Origin: CAZUGO01 sp964619935
Lineage (GTDB): Bacteria > Planctomycetota > Phycisphaerae > UBA1845 > CAIVHJ01
Length of the DNA: 26,772 bases
Reading direction: 5' to 3'
NCBI GenBank assembly: GCA_964619935.1
Contig: CAZUGO010000075.1
Coordinates: 1 to 26,772, forward strand
Shown: positions 10,584 through 17,723 of the stretch, piece by piece
Position numbering within the stretch: position 1 is the stretch's first letter
How the letters are laid out: each line of letters opens with the position of its first letter
Program-made: the position numbers and the translations under genes
Notes under the pieces: model-generated
The model's input: the letters and a program-made list of their open reading frames with translations, nothing else
What the model was told of the DNA's origin: nothing
The model's database searches: none

Positions 10584-11046
10584 CGGTCTCTTCCATGAGC
10601 ACTCGCCGCAGGCGTTGTTCGGCCCAGTCGTGCAAGGTGTCTCGCACCGCTGTGCCCTGGGCGTCGCCGACCCGATCCAGCGCCAGCAAGGCGGCATTGA
10701 GGCAAACGAACGCGAGGCCCGGATCTTCATCGAACTCGGGATTCCCGGCCTCGGCATGGGCCAGCAACACGCCGGCCGCCAGGGCCCAGCCCGCGGGTGA
10801 CAGCGGCTTGGCGTCGCCCGTCCGGCGCCAGTGGGCGTCATAGGTGGCGTAGACCCCCTTGCACACGGCGATCTGGTGGCACAATTGGGTCAAGCGCGCC
10901 CGGTCCAGCGGCGCCCGGCGCTCGGCCGGAATCGAGGCCAGGTGCCGCAGCACGTCCACCACCCGCACCTGCCCATCGTCCGGTGCGTGCGACTCGGGGT
11001 TGGCGCCCACCAGCGGCTGCAGCCGGCGATCACTGACAGCGCTCAT
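10570..11046 (-). CDS. Conserved-operon hypothetical protein, 158 aa
   Basis: I do not recognise a family. The ATG overlaps the stop of the CDP-glycerol transferase-like gene as ATGA, and the 3' end overlaps the formyltransferase gene by 14 bases, so it is embedded in the operon and very likely translated. The product is soluble and mainly helical by composition (ALAAGVLLAHAEAG, AFVCLNAALLALDRVGD), with an acidic C-terminus (MEETDDDA) and no signal peptide or membrane helix. It might be a scaffold or accessory subunit to one of its neighbours; nothing in the sequence identifies a catalytic site. Confidence 0.8.
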   Translation of the reverse strand: MSAVSDRRLQPLVGANPESHAPDDGQVRVVDVLRHLASIPAERRAPLDRARLTQLCHQIAVCKGVYATYDAHWRRTGDAKPLSPAGWALAAGVLLAHAEAGNPEFDEDPGLAFVCLNAALLALDRVGDAQGTAVRDTLHDWAEQRLRRVLMEETDDDA

Positions 11047-12206
11047 CCGGCCGCCTCCCGGCGCTGATCGGCGAGCGCGGCAATACACGCGGCCCCCGCC
11101 GGTCCGCTGCATCCCAGGTTGAACACCACCTGGCGGCGAACGCTTTCGATGCGTTGCCGGATGGGGCCGGCGTCGTGGCGCAGGTCATTCAGGGCCTCGG
11201 TCAGACCGCCAAGGCCGGCGATCGGCAAGACACTGCCGAGACGCTGCCGCAGGCCGACCTCCAGTGGCTCGATCGCCACGGCGCTGTATCCCGGATTGTT
11301 GACCTTTCGTGGAACGTCGACGTACAGGACCGGCCGGCGGTAGGCGAAGGCATACTCCAAAGCCGCGCCCGACCAGTCGCTGATCATCAACTCGGCGTCG
11401 GCCCAGGATCGGCGGGAGTCGGCGGCGTCATCCAGCACCAGGCCGCGCGCTTCGCCGGACCACTGCCGCAGCAGGCGATGGACGTCGGGGCGGCGCTCCA
11501 GGGTCCGGGGGTGCGGCCGGACGATCACCTGCCAACCGGAGGACAGCAGTGGCTGTAATACCGCCCGGGCATGGTTCTCCAGCAATCCACCGGGACCCCA
11601 GGACGGGGCCACCACCACGCACTTCCGCCGCGGCGGCCCGGTGCGGTCGGCCCGTGCCAGCAGGTCGTCGAGCGCGCCGTAGCCGTGCGGCACCAGGTGC
11701 TTGGGGGGTAGTCCGCTGCAGCGCTCCCGAGCGCGGATTTCGTGCCGATGGTGCGGCCCGGCACACAGCACGGTGTCGAAGGCATCGAAGGCCGCCGGTC
11801 GATAGACCATGTGCGTGCTGACCAGGGCGTGAAACACATAGACGTAGTGGACGTCGTGGACGTGCGAGCGCTTCAGGTGGAATGTCTGGAGGTCCGGCAT
11901 GGTCATGACCATGACGTCGGCCGCCAGCGTGGTGAATACCAGGGTCCGCAGGGTGCCGGTGCCGATGAAAAAGGCGGAGAGGCGCTCGCCGCTTTCCCGC
12001 AGGATCGGATCATCCGCATCGGAGGTCAGGTAGCAGACCGCACGCCCCAGCGGGCCGGTCAGGTGCCGGATGATCGCAGCGAAGTAGTGCCGCGCCCGCC
12101 GATCCTCCGCATAGAACACGATCGACCGGGCCTGCCGGGGCAGGGCCCGGAACCGACGGACCTGCCGCCAGGCACCGCCCCATTCGCGCCAGGAGCACCG
12201 CGACAC
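11043..12206 (-). CDS. CDP-glycerol glycerophosphotransferase-like (TagB/TagF family) transferase
   Basis: The 387-aa product resembles the catalytic domain of TagB/TagF enzymes, which move a phospho-alcohol from a CDP donor to a growing polymer at the inner membrane face. Visible signatures are HGYGALDD (His174), VRPHPRTLE (His232) and MISDWSGAALEYAF (D277), matching the family's HG, HP and ISDxS blocks, then VLYVDVP. I chose GTG 12206, four bases after the cytidylyltransferase-like stop, with a G-rich stretch upstream; the frame stays open 47 codons further but would overlap the upstream gene. No CDP-glycerol synthesis gene is in the window. Next to a CDP-amidate-type pathway, this is the natural candidate to use the CDP-linked donor, although Campylobacter uses a different transferase family. 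Confidence 0.83.
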   Translation of the reverse strand: MSRCSWREWGGAWRQVRRFRALPRQARSIVFYAEDRRARHYFAAIIRHLTGPLGRAVCYLTSDADDPILRESGERLSAFFIGTGTLRTLVFTTLAADVMVMTMPDLQTFHLKRSHVHDVHYVYVFHALVSTHMVYRPAAFDAFDTVLCAGPHHRHEIRARERCSGLPPKHLVPHGYGALDDLLARADRTGPPRRKCVVVAPSWGPGGLLENHARAVLQPLLSSGWQVIVRPHPRTLERRPDVHRLLRQWSGEARGLVLDDAADSRRSWADAELMISDWSGAALEYAFAYRRPVLYVDVPRKVNNPGYSAVAIEPLEVGLRQRLGSVLPIAGLGGLTEALNDLRHDAGPIRQRIESVRRQVVFNLGCSGPAGAACIAALADQRREAAG

Positions 12207-12210
12207 CGCT

Positions 12211-12984
12211 TCAGCCCCCCACCAAGGCCGGCAGCTCGATGAACTCGCCCATCCGACCCTGCTCCAGAAGTTCGTGGTAACGCTGCAGATCGTCAGCGGT
12301 ATCGACTTCCAACCATCCGCCCGCGACGCACACCGCGCTGGGGGCACAACCGCGGTCGATGAGCCGCTGCAGGAAATTGGTCATGGCCAAGGCATCGCGC
12401 TCTGCGACCGACAGCCGCTCGAATTGGCGCACCCACTGCGGTGCGAAGCCGGCCGCAATCTTGGTCAGGCCGACGTACTGGCCCTCGATGTCGGCGTACG
12501 AACGGGGTGTGCCGCCGAGTTCGACGATCCGACCGCCGGAATCCATCCGCAGGGTTTCGGCATCGGCCAGCGGATCGCCCATGCGCACCTCCCACAGCCG
12601 CCGCCAGCAGCGATCGACCACCGTTGCCAGCGGCGCCGGACACGACAGCAAGGCCCGGAGCACCCGCGGCTCGTAGATGATGTCGCCATAACCCACCAGC
12701 ACGTCGTCGCCGCCGTCCAGCCACGCCGCCGCCGCCATCAGGCTGGCGCACATGTTGGTGACCTCGAAGCGGGGATTGTGCACGGTGCGATGACCCAGCC
12801 GCTCGATCTGCTCGGCGCGGTAACCGGTCACAATGCAGCGGTCCTCGACGCCGCAGGCCCGCAAGGCATCGAGGTGGTAGTCCAGCAATGGGCGGCCGGC
12901 GAGCGGCACCAGGCACTTCGGCCGATCGACGGTGTGCGGGTGCAGTCGCGCCCCCCGGCCTGCCGCCAGCAGAATCGCTCTCAT
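12211..12984 (-). CDS. Nucleotidyltransferase, Cj1416 (phosphoglutamine cytidylyltransferase)-like
   Basis: The 257-aa product is a complete small nucleotidyltransferase. The N-terminal signature is intact: ILLAAGRGARLHPHTVDRPK then CLVPLAGRPLLDY (residues about 4-36), with the Lys that binds the triphosphate. VGYGDIIYEP around the metal Asp and later acidic residues follow. It is closest in style to phosphocholine- and aminoethylphosphonate-type cytidylyltransferases. Family knowledge: Cj1416 joins CTP and L-glutamine phosphate to give CDP-L-glutamine. The ATG overlaps the amidotransferase stop as ATGA. Its place immediately after an amidotransferase and a PEP-synthase-like kinase gives the CTP/phosphoglutamine reading; the domain alone would allow any sugar or alcohol phosphate. 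Confidence 0.85.
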   Translation of the reverse strand: MRAILLAAGRGARLHPHTVDRPKCLVPLAGRPLLDYHLDALRACGVEDRCIVTGYRAEQIERLGHRTVHNPRFEVTNMCASLMAAAAWLDGGDDVLVGYGDIIYEPRVLRALLSCPAPLATVVDRCWRRLWEVRMGDPLADAETLRMDSGGRIVELGGTPRSYADIEGQYVGLTKIAAGFAPQWVRQFERLSVAERDALAMTNFLQRLIDRGCAPSAVCVAGGWLEVDTADDLQRYHELLEQGRMGEFIELPALVGG

Positions 12985-13622
12985 GGCGCCGTCCTTGCGA
13001 GCAGTGGGCCCAGCAGGGTCGCCAGTCCGGCGGGGTCGGCTTCGCGCTCCGGATGCCACATGATGCCCCACTGCGGCAACTCGGCGTGCGCCAGGGCTTC
13101 CACCGATCCGTCCGCGGCGGTCGCCAGGGCCCGCAAGCCGGGGCCCAGATCGCCCAGCCGGACGCCGAAGCGATGGTAACTGTTGACCTCCATGCCGTCG
13201 GCCAGCGGCAGGGCCGCCCGCCCGGCCACCGTGATGCGGTGACGCGTGGCGACATGACCGGGCACCGCGGACAGGCGGCCGCCGTGCTGTAGGACCAGCG
13301 CCTGAAATCCACGACACACGCCCAGCACCGGCAACCGCCGCCGGGCGCACCAATCCAGCAACGCCTGCTCGAAGCGGTCGCGTTCGACGGCCGCAGCAGC
13401 GCTGCCCGTGACCGCGGCGCAGTCGTTGCCACCGGTCAGGATCACGGCATCCAAGCGCAGGGCAGCGACCATCCCGGGCACATCATCGATGCGGTTGGGT
13501 AGCGGGATCGGCCAGCATTCGCAAGCCTGCAGCATGACGGTCCAGGCCTGGTCGAGACAATCGCGACGCTCCCGGCGCTCCGCCAGAACCTCGACCCGCT
13601 GCGTGAGACCGATTCGATGCAT
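12981..13622 (-). CDS. Class I glutamine amidotransferase-like hydrolase, Cj1417-like
   Basis: The 213-aa product is a free-standing class I glutaminase-fold enzyme of the gamma-glutamyl hydrolase (PuuD-like) style. The nucleophile is Cys103 in LGVCRGFQ, with His190 and Glu192 in IMWHPERE completing the triad; ILTGGND precedes it. All catalytic residues are present. Family knowledge: Cj1417 hydrolyses CDP-L-glutamine (gamma-glutamyl-CDP-amidate) to cytidine diphosphoramidate and glutamate. The gene starts 11 bases after the kinase-like gene and overlaps the nucleotidyltransferase by four bases (ATGA). Without the neighbours it would be named only a gamma-glutamyl-gamma-aminobutyrate hydrolase-like protein. 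Confidence 0.87.
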   Translation of the reverse strand: MHRIGLTQRVEVLAERRERRDCLDQAWTVMLQACECWPIPLPNRIDDVPGMVAALRLDAVILTGGNDCAAVTGSAAAAVERDRFEQALLDWCARRRLPVLGVCRGFQALVLQHGGRLSAVPGHVATRHRITVAGRAALPLADGMEVNSYHRFGVRLGDLGPGLRALATAADGSVEALAHAELPQWGIMWHPEREADPAGLATLLGPLLARTAP

Positions 13623-13633
13623 GTCACCGTGCC

Positions 13634-16600
13634 TCAGCGAATGACCCGGATGCGATTGCTGGCGCAGTCGAGTTCCAGCATCTCGGCCTGGCTGATTCGC
13701 TCGTAGATCGGGGCACCCACGCCGATGGCGGCTGGCAGCTGAAACTCGGCGGCCCGGACGGCCATGTGGGAGTTGGACCCGCCGTACATCGTGACCAGTC
13801 CGGCGATGTTGCGACTGAACAGCCAGTCGTATCCGGGATCGGCGTTGGGAATAACCGCGATCTTGCCGTCCAGTTGGGCATCGGGCTGCCGTGGTGACAG
13901 CAGGTCCACGACCGCGCTGACGCGCTTGCGGGTGATGAAATTCGGTTCGGCCGGCCCGTGGGCGAAACAGTACAGGTCGGCGGCGTCGGCAATCTGGGCC
14001 GGCAACTGGGCGGCCCGGGTGATCGCGTATTCCTCCTCGCCGCGGCGGCTGAGTGCTTCAAGCGTCGCAGCCGGTGCCCGGGCGTCCTGCAGCTCGAGCA
14101 CATCGTGCAGGCGAACCCCCGACAGTTGCTCACGCGTGATGCCGTGCTCGGCGCCGAACTCCGCCAGCGCCTCCAGGGCCGCGCTGAGATGTTTGCTGTA
14201 CACAAACTTGCCCAACTCGCGACCCTCGATGGCCACCCGCAGAAATCGTTCGAAGGCCGGCAGATCCAGGTCCAGCCCCAACGCCTGCAGCCTGTGTTCG
14301 ATTTGGCGGGCGGTCGCCGCATTCCAGACGGGTGCCGCCGGTGGCCGGTCGGCCCCAATCGCCGCCCGCCGAATGATCGGCCGCAGGAACGCCTCCGGGT
14401 CGGCCGCATAAGTCGGGCAGGTCAGGTCATAGGTGCCGGGCCGCAGATGGCCGTAGCGCTGGACCCAGGTCTCCCAGCTCAGGCGCCCGCCGGCGACGTC
14501 GCGGGCCTCCTGCTGCATCCGGCTGGACACCGTGCGCAGTGAAGCCGCGAAGGCGTCCACCTGGACCTTGCTGATCACGCCTGCCCTGCACAACGAACGC
14601 AGCAGATCGGTGGCCACGAACGCGGCCCGGGCCAGGTGACAGAAAATCAGCGCGCTGTGCCGGCGGGCATCTTCCAACAGCATGAAGGCCCGGGTCAGTG
14701 GCGACAGCGCGGCGTTCTGGATGCGCTCGAAGCGCTGTTCCGCCAGGGTCAGGGCGGCATGATCCTCGGGACAGCGGGCGATCCCGGCGCGGGTGATCCG
14801 CCGCAGGCCGTCCGCCAGTTGGGCGGTCTCCTCGCGACTGAAGCCTGCCTCGCGGTAGCGCTGCAGGCGGGCGTCGAGATCGAAGGTCAGGCAGGTCACG
14901 GCGATGTCAAACTCCGCTTTGTCGTGCAGCTCCGGCCGGTCGGCCAGCCGGCGCAGGTGACATTCCACCAACCGCTCGGCCAGGGCCTCGGGCAATTCCG
15001 CCGGGATAAACGAATTGAATGAAGCCCGGACGTCGACGTACGGGTGACCCAGCACGTCCACCAGCAGTGGGCAGGGCCGCAGGTCGCGATAGCCGTATTC
15101 AGCCCGCTGCCGAGCCCAGGTCTCGTCGGTGATCAGGTGGCGATAGAGCGAGAACGCCAACCGCCGCGGCTTGGTGCCGATGATTTCAGCGGGATTCCAA
15201 TCGAGCATGATGCTCAGGCGCGTCGCGCGGCCAACCACGAACGGTGCCGGACGGCCCAGCTTCGCGATCATGGCCGCGGCGCGGCTCAACCCGCCGGCCA
15301 CGGCGTCGTCATCCATGGGGCATTGCCGATGGGCCACGGCGATCGGCCGCACTTGCAGGACGTGCACCCGGCCGTCGGCGGCGCAGGCGAACTCAACATC
15401 CAGGGAATCGTGGCCGACCAACCGCTCCAACTCCTGCAGCACGACCATCAACCGCTTCAGGGCCATCGGGCTGTCGGCGCGAACGTCGGCGCCGCGGTGG
15501 ACCACCAGGGATCGGAGGGTCTCGCAGGTGCCGGCAGTCACGGTGTCGGTTCGCCGGCTGGCGTCGTCATAATTAATCACGTAATACGGCGCTCCGGCGG
15601 CAGGCGTGCGGGTCATGGCCACGCCGCTCAGGACCACCCCGGTGACCATGGACTGGACCAGGACCTGGTGCTGCGGACAGGACGAGCCGTAGGATGCCAG
15701 GACCGCGTCGATGGCGTCCTGCAAGCATCGCGGGCTTGCCGCCGGGACTTCTGCAATGCTGCGGTAGGCACCGGCCCGCGACGCCTCCCAACCATCTTCA
15801 TCGGCGGCGCTGCTGCGGACGATTACCCGCTGCGCGCCGAAAGTGTCGGCAATTTCAGAAAGCACCGCATCACGGCGGGTATGCCAGTCGGTGTGGGTCA
15901 GGACATAGAGGTCGGCGATGTGACCGTGACGCAGCAGAGGCTTGAGCCGCTCCAGCGACTCGGCTTTGGTGCCCAGGACGAAGCGGGCCAAATCCTGCGG
16001 GGCGTTCAACTCGGCCCAGGCACCGCCGATATCCAGCACTGCCGAGGTCAGCCCCGCATCCAGCAGATGGCACAACACCCGCGGAAGCCCGTCGCCGGCG
16101 TCGAAGGTCCCGGCCGCCACCGCGGCTCGATATTTCCGCACCGCCGCCGCCGACCACTTCACCAGGCCGACGAACTCCGCGGTCGCCTGGTGTACGCCGA
16201 TGTGTGTCCCCAGGTCGGCAATGCCAGCGCCGCGACAGCGCACTTTCTCGGCACGGGCCAGTTCATCGCCCGCCCGCCCATCGTAGCGCACCCGCCACCG
16301 GCCATCGACGGCAATGACCAGGTCGGCATCGACGGCAGCCAGCCGCGCGACGACATCGCCGCGATACACGATGTCCGCGTAACTGATGTAGGTCACCGTG
16401 GCGGGCTCCAGGTCGACCAGGGCCAGCGACGCCGCCGGCCCGCTGCGTTCCCAGTCCGGATTGAGCACGACCTGGAGATCGCGCTGACGATTGACCACTT
16501 CAGTCGCCGCGTAGCCGCCGACGAACGTCATGCGGGCGCCGCGAATGGATGCAAACGCGGTGCGCTGCCAATCGAGCACCGTGCCCTGGCGGCACACACG

Positions 16601-16681
16601 CACCGCGGCCGCCGGCACGGCGCCGCGGACATGGCGCCCGGCGCCGAGAACCACAATACGGGCCGCGGGAACAACGCTCAT
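13634..16681 (-). CDS. PEP-synthase-like kinase (Cj1418 glutamine kinase-like) fused to a degenerate nucleotidyltransferase domain
   Basis: The product is 1015 aa. Residues about 1-225 look like a nucleotidyltransferase but the glycine/Lys signature is altered (VVLGAGRHVRGAVPA, no RPK), while DWQ and YADIV blocks remain. Residues about 265-446 are a PPDK/PEP-synthase ATP-grasp: VIVRSSAADEDGWEASRAG, VQSMVTGVVLSGVAMTR, and EFACAADGRVHVLQVRPI. A long helical middle follows. The C-terminus is a phosphohistidine swivel domain, GGSNSHMAVRA, with His972 as likely phospho-carrier. C. jejuni Cj1418, which phosphorylates L-glutamine, has the ATP-grasp plus histidine arrangement; I do not recall the fused front domain there. 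ATG 16681 overlaps the methyltransferase stop as ATGA. A dikinase for another substrate remains possible. Confidence 0.85.
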   Translation of the reverse strand: MSVVPAARIVVLGAGRHVRGAVPAAAVRVCRQGTVLDWQRTAFASIRGARMTFVGGYAATEVVNRQRDLQVVLNPDWERSGPAASLALVDLEPATVTYISYADIVYRGDVVARLAAVDADLVIAVDGRWRVRYDGRAGDELARAEKVRCRGAGIADLGTHIGVHQATAEFVGLVKWSAAAVRKYRAAVAAGTFDAGDGLPRVLCHLLDAGLTSAVLDIGGAWAELNAPQDLARFVLGTKAESLERLKPLLRHGHIADLYVLTHTDWHTRRDAVLSEIADTFGAQRVIVRSSAADEDGWEASRAGAYRSIAEVPAASPRCLQDAIDAVLASYGSSCPQHQVLVQSMVTGVVLSGVAMTRTPAAGAPYYVINYDDASRRTDTVTAGTCETLRSLVVHRGADVRADSPMALKRLMVVLQELERLVGHDSLDVEFACAADGRVHVLQVRPIAVAHRQCPMDDDAVAGGLSRAAAMIAKLGRPAPFVVGRATRLSIMLDWNPAEIIGTKPRRLAFSLYRHLITDETWARQRAEYGYRDLRPCPLLVDVLGHPYVDVRASFNSFIPAELPEALAERLVECHLRRLADRPELHDKAEFDIAVTCLTFDLDARLQRYREAGFSREETAQLADGLRRITRAGIARCPEDHAALTLAEQRFERIQNAALSPLTRAFMLLEDARRHSALIFCHLARAAFVATDLLRSLCRAGVISKVQVDAFAASLRTVSSRMQQEARDVAGGRLSWETWVQRYGHLRPGTYDLTCPTYAADPEAFLRPIIRRAAIGADRPPAAPVWNAATARQIEHRLQALGLDLDLPAFERFLRVAIEGRELGKFVYSKHLSAALEALAEFGAEHGITREQLSGVRLHDVLELQDARAPAATLEALSRRGEEEYAITRAAQLPAQIADAADLYCFAHGPAEPNFITRKRVSAVVDLLSPRQPDAQLDGKIAVIPNADPGYDWLFSRNIAGLVTMYGGSNSHMAVRAAEFQLPAAIGVGAPIYERISQAEMLELDCASNRIRVIR

Positions 16682-17487
16682 GGATGATCCCCCAGGGCCC
16701 GCCGCCGGGCCACGACAAAGGTCCGCCCCTGATCCAGGAAGCTGCCCTGCCGGAGGATCTGGCGCTGCTCGATCTCGAACCACTCCTCAAGGGTCGCCAT
16801 CACGGTCGCCAGCGAATCGCCCTCGTAGGCCGGGGCATGCGACTCGAACAACAGCACCCCGCCGGGAGCCAGCAGCGCCCAGCAGCGCTGGAAATAGGCC
16901 TGCAACGGCTGGAGGGTGTTGCCATCGAAGGTGCAGTGGTTGGCGAATGACACCACCGTGTCCACCGGTTCGCGGGCCTGCAGTTCCTCGAAGGCACCCG
17001 TCCAGAAGCGGACGTTGTTGACGTTCAGGAATCCGGCGGCCCGCCTGGCGATGGTGATCAGATGCGGATTGATGTCGAACGCCGACACCTCGCCGGCGCT
17101 GCGGGCCATGGCCAGCGACAGAAAGCCGGTGTTGCAGCCGATCTCCAGTACCCGTTGGCCCTGCAGGCGCGTGTCCAGGCGCATGGCTGCGACGCGGGCC
17201 TCGGTGTGCCGCAGTCCGCGAATACCCAGCTCGGCGCAACTCTGATAGAAGTAGGAAGCGCCGTAGTCGTGGCTGGGCCATTGGCGGTGCGCGGCCCACA
17301 GCTGCTGGTTGAGTTCGTAGTGCAGCGGGAGCAGGTCCGGTCGGTGCTGCAAGGCCATGTAGTCCTTCTGGCGATTGAGCAGCGCCATCCGCCGGGCGCC
17401 CGACCGACTGCGCACGGCGGCCCACCAGAACGCCAGGTGGGCGAACGGCGAGTGCCGCCGGTAGTACTTGAGCTGCTGCGCGGTCAT
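16678..17487 (-). CDS. SAM-dependent methyltransferase (module B)
   Basis: The 269-aa product is a class I methyltransferase. Motif I is VLEIGCNTGFLS, then VSAFDIN at strand 2, and FANHCTFDG and LLAPGGVLLFESH later. The N-terminal 90 residues (KYYRRHSPFAHLAFWW onward) form a basic, aromatic lead that may contact membrane or glycan carrier. ATG 17487 follows GGTGGA by seven bases; a GTG four codons upstream is possible. Its stop overlaps the kinase-like gene start. In C. jejuni two methyltransferases (Cj1419, Cj1420) lie next to Cj1418, so this is a candidate for an O-methylation step in the proposed pathway. Substrate unknown. Confidence 0.87.
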   Translation of the reverse strand: MTAQQLKYYRRHSPFAHLAFWWAAVRSRSGARRMALLNRQKDYMALQHRPDLLPLHYELNQQLWAAHRQWPSHDYGASYFYQSCAELGIRGLRHTEARVAAMRLDTRLQGQRVLEIGCNTGFLSLAMARSAGEVSAFDINPHLITIARRAAGFLNVNNVRFWTGAFEELQAREPVDTVVSFANHCTFDGNTLQPLQAYFQRCWALLAPGGVLLFESHAPAYEGDSLATVMATLEEWFEIEQRQILRQGSFLDQGRTFVVARRRALGDHP

Positions 17488-17500
17488 GAATCCGTCCACC

Positions 17501-17662
17501 TTACCGGCGCTCGGCCCCGGGCCCCTGCGATCGCCGGAAGATGCCCAGCAGGCCCGCCAGCGTCCGCCGAAACAAAACGCCCAGGCCGACGACGCCGCCG
17601 ACGACCATCTGAACCAGGATGCTGCCGGTGGCCGGGTCGAGGTATGCCAGAATGTCGATCAT
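17501..17662 (-). CDS. Tiny DPATGS-motif membrane protein (module B)
   Basis: The 53-aa product is MIDILAYLDPATGS followed by a hydrophobic glycine-rich helix (VVGGVVGLGVLF) and a basic end (RRTLAGLLGIFRR). GGGAG lies eight bases before the ATG. It is a shorter paralogue of the 68-aa protein at 7581-7787: both place DPxTGSIL just before the single helix, follow an AlkP-superfamily enzyme gene and precede a methyltransferase gene (13 bases here). The conserved acidic-turn motif at the membrane border suggests a protein-protein contact. Function unknown. It is short, but the repeat of motif, position and neighbours makes it real. Confidence 0.8.
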   Translation of the reverse strand: MIDILAYLDPATGSILVQMVVGGVVGLGVLFRRTLAGLLGIFRRSQGPGAERR

Positions 17663-17723
17663 CCACTGATCTCCCAGATGGGCGCGCTGAAATCGCGACC
17701 GTTGCAGCCGCAAGCCCACCGCG

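Noticed and set aside
15044..16687. 547-codon plus-strand open frame opposite the PEP-synthase-like gene
   Set aside because: Antisense shadow; no motifs, while the minus strand has clear domain signatures.
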